Source: Pseudomonas bananamidigenes (lineage in GTDB: Bacteria > Pseudomonadota > Gammaproteobacteria > Pseudomonadales > Pseudomonadaceae). From it: a stretch of DNA of 64,000 bases. Location: the NCBI RefSeq assembly GCF_001679645.1, contig NZ_LRUN01000001.1, positions 124,001-188,000 of the forward strand, written 5' to 3'. Under the pieces are notes generated by a model, which saw only the letters and a list, made by a program, of their open reading frames with translations, was not told the DNA's origin and ran no database searches. The position numbers were made by a program, and so were the translations under genes. Position 1 is the stretch's first letter, and every line of letters begins with the position of its first letter. Below, piece by piece: positions 1-8,394 of the stretch.

Positions 1-1225
1 GCACACGCTCCGGGCCGATGTTGTAGGCAGCCAGCGTGAACGCCATGCGCTCACGCTCATTGAGCTTGGGACTGTTGAAGAACTTGCGGCGGATCATCGC
101 CAGGTATTTGGCCCCGGCCTGCACATTCGCATCGAGATTCTGGATGTTGTTGACACCGACCCGTTGCGCGGCGGACGGCGTGATCTGCATCAGCCCGGTC
201 GGCCCGGCACCGCTGCGGGCTGCGGGTTGCAAAGCCGATTCCTTGAACGCCAGCGCGGCCAGGTTGAGCCAGTCCATGTTCTGCGCCTCGGCATGTTTTT
301 GCAGGGTCGGACGCAGTTTTTCCAGACGCTGTCGGTCAGCCTTGGCCAGCGGGTAGTGGACCTGATAGAGGCGACGATAGATTCGCAGAAACGCCGCATC
401 TTCGTTTGACGGCGTTTTGTAGCCGGTGAGAAAGCGGTCGATGCTGGCCCGCAGCATCGAAGCATCGCGACGGACGAACCAGTACTCCTCGCCCGGTTCA
501 CTGATCGCCAACTGCCGGTCAAAACGCAGCTTGGGCAGGATCTTGCCCCAGCGCTCGGCAATCGGTTGCTCGACAATGGTCAGGTGGAAAATCCCGCCCT
601 GGACCATTTCCAGCACGTCCTCGACCGCGAGCGTAGGGTCGACCCATTCGATCTTGATCGGCGCCAGTTTGTGCAGCGCCAGTTTCTGGTTGAGCTGGCT
701 GACCGCCTCCCCCGCTGCACTGCCGGTGGGCAGGGCCAGAGTCTTGCCGGCCAGTTGCTCGGCTTTGGTGTAGCGCTTCTCGCCCTTGATGCCCACCAGT
801 ACCAGCGGCACATTGCTGGCGATCGGTTCACTGCTGGCAACCGCGTGCCCCGGTTGCAGATCGAGCAGCTCGCCTGGCGCCACCAGATCACCTTCGCCCC
901 GCTGTAATGCGCCGAGCAGTTGATCCTTGGCTTTGGGAATGATCTTGAGCGTGATTTCCTGGCCGTCGCGGGCGTGGCCGTTGAGGTATTGCTCGAACGC
1001 GCGCAAGCGGTGGTACTCGACGCCGATGGTCTGCCCCTGGACTTCACCGGAACTGTTGCGGCTCTGGTTGACCAATACCCGCAGCACACGGCTGCTGCGG
1101 ATCTCGCTCAGGTCGCGAACCTTGGCGGACGGTACGGCTTGCAGCGGCCCGGGCAGCCGCGCGACCGCCGATACCGGCAGCAGCAGCGACCCACACAGCA
1201 AGAGCAAAACCGAGGGACGAACCAT
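1..1225 (-). CDS. MltF-like lytic transglycosylase (3' end cut by window)
   Basis: Periplasmic or membrane-bound murein transglycosylase that cleaves the MurNAc-GlcNAc bond of peptidoglycan. I read the frame from an ATG at 1225 to the window edge, so about 408 residues are present and the C-terminus is missing. The N-terminus (MVRPSVLLLLLCGSLLLP) is a signal peptide. A solute-binding-protein-like domain follows (about residues 40-270), then an SLT domain with the catalytic Glu in FKESALQ and the family motif GPTGLMQ, ending in AYNIGPERV at the edge. The two-domain order is that of MltF. Pseudomonas carries more than one MltF homologue, and the adjacent tatD and chemoreceptor genes suggest the second copy (MltF2 type), but I could not align it. 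It diverges from tatD across a 236-base gap. Confidence 0.85.
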   Translation of the reverse strand, partial: MVRPSVLLLLCGSLLLPVSAVARLPGPLQAVPSAKVRDLSEIRSSRVLRVLVNQSRNSSGEVQGQTIGVEYHRLRAFEQYLNGHARDGQEITLKIIPKAKDQLLGALQRGEGDLVAPGELLDLQPGHAVASSEPIASNVPLVLVGIKGEKRYTKAEQLAGKTLALPTGSAAGEAVSQLNQKLALHKLAPIKIEWVDPTLAVEDVLEMVQGGIFHLTIVEQPIAERWGKILPKLRFDRQLAISEPGEEYWFVRRDASMLRASIDRFLTGYKTPSNEDAAFLRIYRRLYQVHYPLAKADRQRLEKLRPTLQKHAEAQNMDWLNLAALAFKESALQPAARSGAGPTGLMQITPSAAQRVGVNNIQNLDANVQAGAKYLAMIRRKFFNSPKLNERERMAFTLAAYNIGPERV

Positions 1226-1461
1226 CCACTCTCCGGAAAGAATACGGGGCGTTTTTACCGCTGAACGGTCGAAAAACACCGACGAAAACAGAGCGCCAGG
1301 AGCGCTGATAAAGTGCGAGAGACTGGCACAATGATGGCGATTGCGCCAATCCGTGCTGTCTCGCGGCCTCAACAGACAGTCATAAGCCGTTGTAGTTCTT
1401 GGCTTTTCTGATAAATCTACAGCTCTGATATGCTTTCCGGCCTTCGGCCCGAGGTAGCACC

Positions 1462-2268
1462 ATGCAACTCATCGATATCGGCGTCAACCTGACCAACTCC
1501 AGTTTCGACGACAAACATCAAGCTGTGCTTGACCGCGCCTACGCCGCCGGAGTCTGCCAATTGGTGCTGACCGGCACCGCCGTCGACAGCAGTGAGCAGG
1601 CGCTGGAGTTATGCCGGCAGCTGGATCCGGACGGTCAGCGACTGTTCGCCACCGCCGGCATCCATCCGCATTCGGCCAGTGACTGGAACGCTGACAGCGC
1701 ACGGCGTCTGCGCAGTCTGCTGCAGGAGTCGAATGTGGTGGCCGTGGGTGAATGCGGGCTGGACTTCAACAGAGATTTCTCGCCGCGCCCACAGCAGGAA
1801 AGAGTCCTCGAAGAGCATCTGGCCCTGGCCGCCGAGCTGCAATTACCGGTGTTCCTGCACGAACGTGACGCCAGCCAGCGTCTGCTGGAAATCCTCCGTG
1901 ACTTTCGCGATCAATTGCCTGCCGCCGTGGTGCATTGCTTCACCGGCGAGCAGAAAGCGTTGTTCAGCTACCTCGATCTGGACCTTCACATCGGCATCAC
2001 CGGCTGGATCTGCGACGAGCGTCGCGGCACCCATTTGCATCCGCTGGTGAAGGAGATCAAACGCGGTCGCCTGATGCTGGAAAGCGATGCGCCCTATCTG
2101 CTGCCACGGACACTGCGGCCAAAACCGAAGAATGGACGAAACGAGCCGGCGTACCTGACCGAAGTATTGCGCGAAGTGGCGTTGCATCGGAGGGAGACAG
2201 AAGAAGATCTGGCGGCCCATACCACCGCCTGCGCCCGGGCATTCTATGGTTTGCCTGTCCTGCCCTGA
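1462..2268 (+). CDS. tatD: TatD family metal-dependent hydrolase
   Basis: Cytoplasmic TIM-barrel metal-dependent deoxyribonuclease or hydrolase, 268 residues, close to the length of E. coli TatD. Family motifs are visible: the N-terminal [50 protein letters not shown] and [10 protein letters not shown]. These match TatD itself more closely than its YcfH or YjjV relatives. The start is supported by a GAGGTAGC ribosome site just upstream, and a TATGCT -10-like box lies about 30 bases upstream. Despite the name, TatD homologues are nucleases or quality-control hydrolases and not part of the Tat translocon, and no tatABC genes are present here. Confidence 0.93.
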   Translation: MQLIDIGVNLTNSSFDDKHQAVLDRAYAAGVCQLVLTGTAVDSSEQALELCRQLDPDGQRLFATAGIHPHSASDWNADSARRLRSLLQESNVVAVGECGLDFNRDFSPRPQQERVLEEHLALAAELQLPVFLHERDASQRLLEILRDFRDQLPAAVVHCFTGEQKALFSYLDLDLHIGITGWICDERRGTHLHPLVKEIKRGRLMLESDAPYLLPRTLRPKPKNGRNEPAYLTEVLREVALHRRETEEDLAAHTTACARAFYGLPVLP

Positions 2269-2388
2269 ATCGCTGATGCAAGAGCAGGAATGCTTCACTT
2301 GTTGATGCATATCAAAACCCGGACACCCGAGTAGCGGCACAATGCTGGCACCTTGCCAAAACTGTTTCCGCTATCAGAGAAGACCTCC

Positions 2389-3870
2389 ATGGGTGCCTGG
2401 CTTAGCAATATCTCGCTGAAATACAAATTCTGGGCGGTCAACGCGGTCGCCTTCGTCACCACCCTGTTGTTGGTCATGTATGCCGTGCAGCTCGAACAAC
2501 AGGCCCGCAGCCACGTCGCGCAAACCTCGGCCCAGGCCCAGGCGCAGTTGCTCAAGGCCTGGCCGGCCGGACAGGCGCTGCCCAAATCCGATCAGGTGCT
2601 GACGTTCAAACGCGGTGAAGCGCCGCGCCTCAATGATCAACCGCTGCTGGAAATCAGCGAAGGCAACGGCTGGATCGAGATCAATCACCTGCCGTTGTTC
2701 GGCGAAAACCCGCTGCTCGGCGCCGAGGTATTCAGCCGTGCCGATGGCCAGCAAGTTGCGGTGATTGCTTACGCACCGAGCCTGAGCCAGGTGTTCAGCG
2801 AGCGCTTTGCCAACTATGCGGTCGCCGTGTTCATCCTGATGCTGGCAATGCTCGGCGCTTCGCAGTTGCTGATCCGCTTCCTGCTCAGCCAGCTCAATAC
2901 GCTCAAGGACGTGATGCTGCACGTCGAGAAAACCGGAGACCTTTCGGCCCGGGTACCACTGGCCTGCAAGGATGAAGTCGGTCAGATGGCCAACGCCTTC
3001 AACGCGATGCAGGCCGGCTACCAGCGTGTGGTCACCACCGTGGCCAACACCGCACGGCAGCTGGACATCGGCGCGGCGCGACTGGCATCGAGCATGAACG
3101 AGGTGCGCCACGGCATGCTCGGTCAGCAAAGCGAAACCGATCAGGCTGCCACGGCCATCAATGAAATGACCGCCACCGTCTACCACATCGCCCAGCACGC
3201 CGGCGCCACCCGTGACCTGTCACAGACCGCCGACGGGCTGGCCGGCAGCGGTCAGCAAGTGGTCACCCGCGTGCAGCATTCGATCGCCGGTCTGTCCAGC
3301 GGCGTGCAGCAGACTGCCGAAATGATCCAGCGCCTGGCCGAAGACAGTCAGAAGATCAATGGCGTGGTCAGCGTGATCCACAGCATCGCCGAACAAACCA
3401 ATCTGCTGGCGCTCAATGCCGCCATCGAAGCCGCCCGCGCCGGGGAGATGGGTCGAGGATTCGCGGTGGTCGCCGACGAGGTGCGCAACCTTGCCAAGCG
3501 CGTGCAGACGTCTACCGATGAAATCACCACCATGGTGTCAGCGTTGCAGGCCGGTACCCGCGATGCAGTGGATTTCATGCAGGAGAGTTCGTACAAGGCC
3601 GACGACTGTGTACAGCAGGCTCAAGAGGCCGGCGAAGCACTGGCTGAAATCACCGGGGCGGTGGCGCAGATGCGCGAGAGCAATACACAGATTGCCGTGG
3701 CCGCAGAACAGCAAAGTCAGGTGGCGGAGGAAATGAACCGCGCGGTGGTGAGCATCCGCGATGTTACCGAGAACACCGTGCAGCAGACAGTGGACTCAGC
3801 GACCACCAGTAATGAACTGGCGACCCTGGCCGGTGAACTCAACAAGGCGATAGGTCAGTTGAAACTCTAG
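2389..3870 (+). CDS. Methyl-accepting chemotaxis protein
   Basis: Inner-membrane chemoreceptor of 493 residues that should signal to CheA/CheW. The start at 2389 ([10 protein letters not shown]) follows a GAGAAGA ribosome site; an upstream ATG in frame at 2353 lacks one. The layout is TM1 at about residues 14-34, a periplasmic region of about 105 residues, TM2 at 141-164, HAMP at 165-217, then the MA signalling domain with the invariant hairpin tip ([16 protein letters not shown] and [15 protein letters not shown]). The protein ends GQLKL, with no C-terminal CheR-binding pentapeptide. The periplasmic domain is too short for a double Cache domain and I cannot name its ligand. It follows tatD by 120 bases. 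Confidence 0.93.
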   Translation: MGAWLSNISLKYKFWAVNAVAFVTTLLLVMYAVQLEQQARSHVAQTSAQAQAQLLKAWPAGQALPKSDQVLTFKRGEAPRLNDQPLLEISEGNGWIEINHLPLFGENPLLGAEVFSRADGQQVAVIAYAPSLSQVFSERFANYAVAVFILMLAMLGASQLLIRFLLSQLNTLKDVMLHVEKTGDLSARVPLACKDEVGQMANAFNAMQAGYQRVVTTVANTARQLDIGAARLASSMNEVRHGMLGQQSETDQAATAINEMTATVYHIAQHAGATRDLSQTADGLAGSGQQVVTRVQHSIAGLSSGVQQTAEMIQRLAEDSQKINGVVSVIHSIAEQTNLLALNAAIEAARAGEMGRGFAVVADEVRNLAKRVQTSTDEITTMVSALQAGTRDAVDFMQESSYKADDCVQQAQEAGEALAEITGAVAQMRESNTQIAVAAEQQSQVAEEMNRAVVSIRDVTENTVQQTVDSATTSNELATLAGELNKAIGQLKL

Positions 3871-3900
3871 GGACACCATCAGGAATGGCCATTGTCCCTA
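3868..3900 (+). terminator. Hairpin after the chemoreceptor gene
   Basis: TAGGGACA at 3868-3875 pairs with TGTCCCTA at 3893-3900, and there is extra CCAT/ATGG pairing inside. The stop codon lies within the 5' arm. There is no T-tract after it, so intrinsic termination is only a possibility. Confidence 0.35.
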
Positions 3901-3989
3901 TCAGCGCAATAGCCAACCTTGATTCGCCGCCCTGTCCGCCCGAGCCTATTCTTCAACCATGAATCGAACATGGATCGAGGAGCAACAAC

Positions 3990-4355
3990 ATGGGCAAACG
4001 TCACCCCAACCTTCCCGCGTGGCAATGGCGCGCGTACCCGGACAATCACCGGCACCCGACCAATCTGGTGCTGCACCTGATCGCCGTGCCGCTGTTCATT
4101 GTCGCGTTTCTGCTGATCGTCTCGGGCGTGTTCAGCCTCAGCCTGGCGAGCGTGGCGATTGGCGTGATCGGGATCGTCGCGGCGCTGGGTCTGCAGCGTC
4201 ACGGCCACAGCCTGGAGGCGCAAGCCTCCGAGCCGTTCAGTGATCGCAAGGACGCCGTGTCGCGCCTGCTGGTCGAGCAGTTTCTGACCTTCCCGCGCTT
4301 TCTGCTCAGCGGCGGCTGGTACCGCGCCTGGCGCGAGCGCCACCGCCGTCATTGA
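3990..4355 (+). CDS. Mpo1-like (DUF962) membrane protein
   Basis: Small protein of 121 residues with two hydrophobic segments (about 27-47 and 50-67). The histidine-rich flanks (YPDNHRHPTNLVLH near the N-terminus and LQRHGHSLEA with a following EPF) match the Mpo1/YGL010w family. In yeast that family is an iron-dependent dioxygenase acting on 2-hydroxy fatty acids; bacterial members are mostly uncharacterised. The start has a good GGAGCAACAAC ribosome site. It ends two bases before the convergent thioesterase gene. The family call rests on motif pattern only. Confidence 0.7.
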   Translation: MGKRHPNLPAWQWRAYPDNHRHPTNLVLHLIAVPLFIVAFLLIVSGVFSLSLASVAIGVIGIVAALGLQRHGHSLEAQASEPFSDRKDAVSRLLVEQFLTFPRFLLSGGWYRAWRERHRRH

Positions 4356-4356
4356 G

Positions 4357-5151
4357 TCAGGCGAAAATCGTCACTGTCTGCCGACTCATCGCAATCAGCT
4401 CACCTTGAGCGCTCCACAGTTTCGCGGCGACATGACCATAACCGTCGGCGGCATATTCGATGTCCGCCAGATACTGGCACCATTCCAGCGTACTCAACGC
4501 CCGTAACGGCTGAACGAATTCGATGGTCCAGGTCAGCGTGCTGCCCGGCGCCGGCTTCTTCAGATACGGCAACAACGCAGGCGGCCAGGCATCGACCAGC
4601 GCCAGCAGGTGCGCCTCGTTGACCGGCTCTTCCTTCACATCCCCACGCAGCCGAACCCAACCGCCCATCAGCCGCGATCGGTTGCCGGTGAACGGCATGC
4701 CGCCGACACTCCAGCGCATGGCCAGATGACGCATGAATTCCGGGGTGACGCCTTTGAGGTAAGGCAGCTCCGGGCACTCGTCCCAGTGTTTCATCTCGGG
4801 TGCCGGATAGGCTTCGACCGCCACTTCCGAGGGGCGCGAAGCACCGAAGCTGCCTTGCACCATGGTCACCACCTGACCGTTCTGCACGGCCCGCCCCAGC
4901 ACCTGAATGACCGCTTTGCCTTCACGCAGGATTTCCACTTCAAAGCTCACCGGTACTCCGGGCTCGACGGGACCGACAAAGGTGATTGCCAGCGAGCGCA
5001 CCGGTCGCTCCGTCGGCACCCGCGCGCGCATCACCTCGTATTGCAGCGCCGCCACCAGCCCGCCGAAGCTGGCACGCCCCTGCCCCCACTCAGCCGGAAT
5101 GACGACCTCCGGTTGGCGATGGACAGCATCGATCAGATCGCAAAAACGCAT
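4357..5151 (-). CDS. Acyl-CoA thioesterase-like double hot-dog protein
   Basis: About 264 residues with the features of a double hot-dog thioesterase (4HBT_3/TesB-like): an N-terminal half with WGQGRASFGGLVAALQYEVM and SLAITFVGPVEPG, and a C-terminal half with GSTLTWTIEFVQPL and GYGHVAAKLWSAQG. It should hydrolyse an acyl-CoA, with the substrate unknown. I chose the ATG at 5151 (MRFCDLIDAV) because CGAGG sits six bases upstream; a GTG 15 bases further upstream would add five residues without a ribosome site. It stands alone, convergent with the Mpo1-like gene. Confidence 0.82.
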   Translation of the reverse strand: MRFCDLIDAVHRQPEVVIPAEWGQGRASFGGLVAALQYEVMRARVPTERPVRSLAITFVGPVEPGVPVSFEVEILREGKAVIQVLGRAVQNGQVVTMVQGSFGASRPSEVAVEAYPAPEMKHWDECPELPYLKGVTPEFMRHLAMRWSVGGMPFTGNRSRLMGGWVRLRGDVKEEPVNEAHLLALVDAWPPALLPYLKKPAPGSTLTWTIEFVQPLRALSTLEWCQYLADIEYAADGYGHVAAKLWSAQGELIAMSRQTVTIFA

Positions 5152-5272
5152 GGAAACCTCGGACACGAAAAAGGGAATGACCGGATCTTAACCAGCGCGG
5201 CAGAGCGGCGCAGCGTCCATTCCGGTCAAAGAGACTGACAGATAAGACACCTCACCGGGGCGTGAGATGGAT

Positions 5273-6040
5273 TCAGGACTTGAAGCAGGTTGCGCTGAGT
5301 TTTTCCAGCACCCGATCAGCCTTGATCTCGGCCTTGATCATGGTCGCCTGCCAGGTGGCGACGCAGGGCTGCAGATCGGCCTCCTGCCCGGCTTTCGCCA
5401 GCCATTGCCAGCAATCATGCCAATCGCCCAATGCGCCCTGCGCGGACTTCAAACGCGCCAGCGCCGGCTTCGGCAGACGATCGAGTTCGGGATAGGCTTC
5501 GATGCCATAACGCACACGCTTGATCAACAGACGCAGACGGTGGCGGTCGTGGGCCGGATCGTGCAATGCCACATCGAGATTTTTCCACTGTTTGCCCAGG
5601 CGCTTTTCGATGCGTTTGCCCAGTTTATCGAGCAAACCCTGACGCTGGGAGGCCCGCAGGAAACGTGGAAAGGCATCGAGGATCATCAACAGCGAGGCCA
5701 CTTCGGCGCTGGCCGCCAAGCTGGGGTAAGCCTCGGCCATCTGCGCCATCCGCCGCTGTGCAGCCACTGGCTGACCATGCTCGGTCAGCCAGGCCGCCAG
5801 CACTTCACGGTCACGCCACGGCGTGGTCAGTTGCCCCACCGCAGCCGCCGCATCTTCCAGCTGTTCGACACCGGGCAAACCACGCAACGGCCGCAACAGG
5901 CTGCGCAAACGGCGCACGGTGGTGCGCAAATCATGCAGCGCTTCCGGGTCGGTGCGTGCGGCCAGACGCGCCTGACAGGCCAGCAGCCTGACTTCCAGGC
6001 TCAGGACGTGAGCCACCAACCGGTCGACCAACGCAGACAT
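5273..6040 (-). CDS. CHAD domain protein
   Basis: A 255-residue, all-helical protein with the conserved His/Arg/Lys pattern of CHAD domains: DLRTTVRRLRSLLRPLRGL near residues 37-57 and RHRLRLLIKRVRYGIEAY near 172-190. CHAD proteins bind polyphosphate and associate with polyphosphate granules. No CYTH triphosphatase domain is fused or adjacent, so this is the stand-alone form. The start has a strong AGGAGC ribosome site. It is probably cytosolic; no signal peptide is seen. Confidence 0.85.
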   Translation of the reverse strand: MSALVDRLVAHVLSLEVRLLACQARLAARTDPEALHDLRTTVRRLRSLLRPLRGLPGVEQLEDAAAAVGQLTTPWRDREVLAAWLTEHGQPVAAQRRMAQMAEAYPSLAASAEVASLLMILDAFPRFLRASQRQGLLDKLGKRIEKRLGKQWKNLDVALHDPAHDRHRLRLLIKRVRYGIEAYPELDRLPKPALARLKSAQGALGDWHDCWQWLAKAGQEADLQPCVATWQATMIKAEIKADRVLEKLSATCFKS

Positions 6041-6116
6041 GACTTGCTCCTGACTTCAATCCGTTACATGAGTGTGCGCCGGCATGGCTGGCCTGCCATT
6101 GCGCCACGTCAGCAGC

Positions 6117-6398
6117 TTAGCGCCCGGCACGGGATTCGCGAATGTAGAAACGCGCTTTCTCGGCTTTTTTGCTGCAACCCTCAAAGCCCTCGAATTGTTG
6201 CTGGGTCTTGGCCGCAGTCAGCAACGACAGGGCCTTGGAGTAACTCACGGTACCGGCAAATCCCTCGGCCTTGGCCAGATCCAGTTCATGCCACGCCGCA
6301 TCGAGCTGACTGCCACAGCTGTCGCGGTAGGCGGTCTTGCCGGCGCAACCGGCCAATGCCAGGGCAATCAGGGGCACACAGATCCAGGCTTTCATCAT
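6117..6398 (-). CDS. Small lipoprotein, function unknown
   Basis: A 93-residue predicted lipoprotein: MMKAWICVPLIALALAGC is a signal peptide ending in a clear LAGC lipobox, with the lipidated Cys at about residue 18. The mature part is short, charged and probably helical, with two further cysteines (SCGSQL, FEGCSKK) that could form a disulfide. GAGGTG lies just upstream of the double ATG start. I do not recognise the family. It is transcribed away from the patatin gene. Confidence 0.75.
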   Translation of the reverse strand: MMKAWICVPLIALALAGCAGKTAYRDSCGSQLDAAWHELDLAKAEGFAGTVSYSKALSLLTAAKTQQQFEGFEGCSKKAEKARFYIRESRAGR

Positions 6399-6613
6399 TT
6401 ACACCTCAAGATAGGTCAACAGTCGTGCAGTTAAGACGTTCGGGCGCAGGAAAAGTGCCTTGTGCCCCGTGAATCCACCGCATGGCAAAAGATAACGCCA
6501 GCGGGTCACGAAGTATCGAAAAAACGACGCCAGCGCCGTCCCGGACGACTGCGGCGATTGTCGCCCGACCCTCGATGGGTGCATTGTGGAAACCTGTCGG
6601 GGGAGGAAGTCTG

Positions 6614-7651
6614 ATGAAAAAGCGTGTCGCACTCGTACTGGGTTCCGGTGGCGCCCGGGGCTATGCCCATATCGGGGTCATCGAAGAGCTCGAACGACGG
6701 GGTTACGACATTGCCTGCATCGCCGGTTGTTCGATGGGCGCGGTGGTCGGCGGAATCTACGCCGCCGGAAAGCTCGACGAGTACCGCAGCTGGATCGAAG
6801 GCCTGGATTACCTCGACGTGTTGCGGCTGGTGGACGTGAGTTTCCGCCTCGGGGCGATCCGTGGCGAAAAGGTCTTCGGCCAGATCCGCAAGATCGTCGG
6901 AGAAATCAATATAGAAGAACTGCGCATCCCCTACACGGCGGTCGCCGCCGACCTCACCAACCAGCAGGAAATCTGGTTTCAGGAAGGCTGCCTGCATCAG
7001 GCCATGCGCGCCTCGGCGGCGATTCCCAGCCTGTTCACCCCGGTGATGCAGGGTAACCGGATGCTGGTGGACGGCGGCATTCTCAACCCGTTGCCGATCG
7101 TGCCGGTAGTGTCGAGCCACTGCGATCTGATCATCGCGGTCAACCTCAACTCGACCAACCAGCGTCATTACAAGCTGCCAGTGATCCAGCGCCCCGCCGC
7201 ATTCCGTACGCGCTTCGACAGCCTGATCAACTCATTGGGATCGAAGATGCCGTTCCGTCGCAAACAGGCCGAGCAACTGTTGCTGCTGGAACAGGAAGCC
7301 TTGCGAGCAGAAGCGGCGGATATCAATCCGTGGGTGGAAGGTGCGGAACCGGAAACCCAGCAACCCGCTGCCGCCCCCGAGCGTGACGGCGCACCGAAAT
7401 CCGCCACCGGATCGTTCATCGTCGACAACGTCGGGCCTGCGTCATTGCTGGATCTGATCAACCAGAGTTTCGAGGTGATGCAGACGTCCCTGGCGCAGTA
7501 CAAGATCGCCGGGTATCCGCCGGACATTCTGATCAACGTGCCGAAGCGGGTGTGCCGGTTCTTCGAGTTCTACAAGGCTCCCGAACTCATCGCACTGGGT
7601 CGCGAAATTGCCCGGGACACCCTCGACCGTTACGAGAGCGAGCAGAGCTAA
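6614..7651 (+). CDS. Patatin-like phospholipase
   Basis: A 345-residue protein of the RssA/NTE-like patatin family, a serine lipid acyl hydrolase. Visible motifs are the oxyanion loop GSGGARGYAHIG near residue 10, the nucleophile elbow GCSMG (Ser about residue 41) and the catalytic DGG (DGGILNPLP). The start at 6614 follows GGAGGAAG at ideal spacing; the frame is open to 6482, but that extension is poor-quality coding. A proline- and alanine-rich linker (about 240-270) separates the catalytic core from a C-terminal tail. No signal peptide is present. Its stop codon overlaps the 3' end of kdpE by four bases, tail to tail. Confidence 0.88.
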   Translation: MKKRVALVLGSGGARGYAHIGVIEELERRGYDIACIAGCSMGAVVGGIYAAGKLDEYRSWIEGLDYLDVLRLVDVSFRLGAIRGEKVFGQIRKIVGEINIEELRIPYTAVAADLTNQQEIWFQEGCLHQAMRASAAIPSLFTPVMQGNRMLVDGGILNPLPIVPVVSSHCDLIIAVNLNSTNQRHYKLPVIQRPAAFRTRFDSLINSLGSKMPFRRKQAEQLLLLEQEALRAEAADINPWVEGAEPETQQPAAAPERDGAPKSATGSFIVDNVGPASLLDLINQSFEVMQTSLAQYKIAGYPPDILINVPKRVCRFFEFYKAPELIALGREIARDTLDRYESEQS

Positions 7652-8346
7652 ATGCTGCTCTCGCTCAACAACCGATAACCGACACCCGCCTCGGTCACAA
7701 TGAACCGTGGCCGGGTCGGGTCATCCGCCAGTTTCTGCCGCAGATGGCCGACGACGATCCGCAGGTAGTGACTGTCCTCGGTATGGGTCGGCCCCCAGAT
7801 GTCCTTGAGCAATTGCTGCTGGGTAATCACCCGGCCCGGATGCCGCGCCAGTTGCGCCAGCACCGCGTATTCCTTGCGGGTCAAGGCGACTTCGACGCCG
7901 TCAAGCAGCACCCGGCGATAGGCCAGGTCCACGGTCAGCGGGCCGAAATTCAACGCGGCCTGCTGCGCTTCGCCGGCCGGCGCCTGACGCAACAACGCTC
8001 GCACCCGGGCGAGAAACTCCTGAATGCCGAACGGCTTGGTGACGTAGTCATTGGCACCGCCATCCAGCGCCTGGACCTTCTGCCCTTCGCCGGCACGCAC
8101 CGACAGCACCAGTACCGGCGCCGTGGCCCACTCGCGAAACTCGCGCAGCACTTGCTGGCCATCCATATCCGGCAGGCCGAGGTCAAGCACCAGCAAGTCA
8201 GGCTTGTTCAGCGCCGCCTGGGCCAGGCCCTCGGCACCGGTGCCGGCTTCCAGCACCTTGTAGCCTTGTGAAGCGAGGCTGATGCGCAGGAATTTGCGAA
8301 TCTGCGGTTCATCGTCGATGACCAAAATGGTCGCAGTCTGGCTCAT
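7648..8346 (-). CDS. kdpE: KdpE, response regulator of the Kdp system
   Basis: OmpR-family DNA-binding response regulator of 232 residues. The receiver domain has the acidic pair IDDE near residue 12, the phosphorylated Asp in LLVLDLGLPD (about residue 55) and the Lys of TKPF. A winged-helix domain follows, with LTRKEYAVLAQLARHPGRVIT and HYLRIVVGHLRQKLADD. It should activate kdpF in response to low potassium or osmotic stress. It is the last gene of the kdp operon, 48 bases after kdpD. Confidence 0.96.
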   Translation of the reverse strand: MSQTATILVIDDEPQIRKFLRISLASQGYKVLEAGTGAEGLAQAALNKPDLLVLDLGLPDMDGQQVLREFREWATAPVLVLSVRAGEGQKVQALDGGANDYVTKPFGIQEFLARVRALLRQAPAGEAQQAALNFGPLTVDLAYRRVLLDGVEVALTRKEYAVLAQLARHPGRVITQQQLLKDIWGPTHTEDSHYLRIVVGHLRQKLADDPTRPRFIVTEAGVGYRLLSESSI

Positions 8347-8394
8347 GGGTTCACATCAATACAAAAGAGTGGCAAGAGAGTAGCGCAGGCAGGA

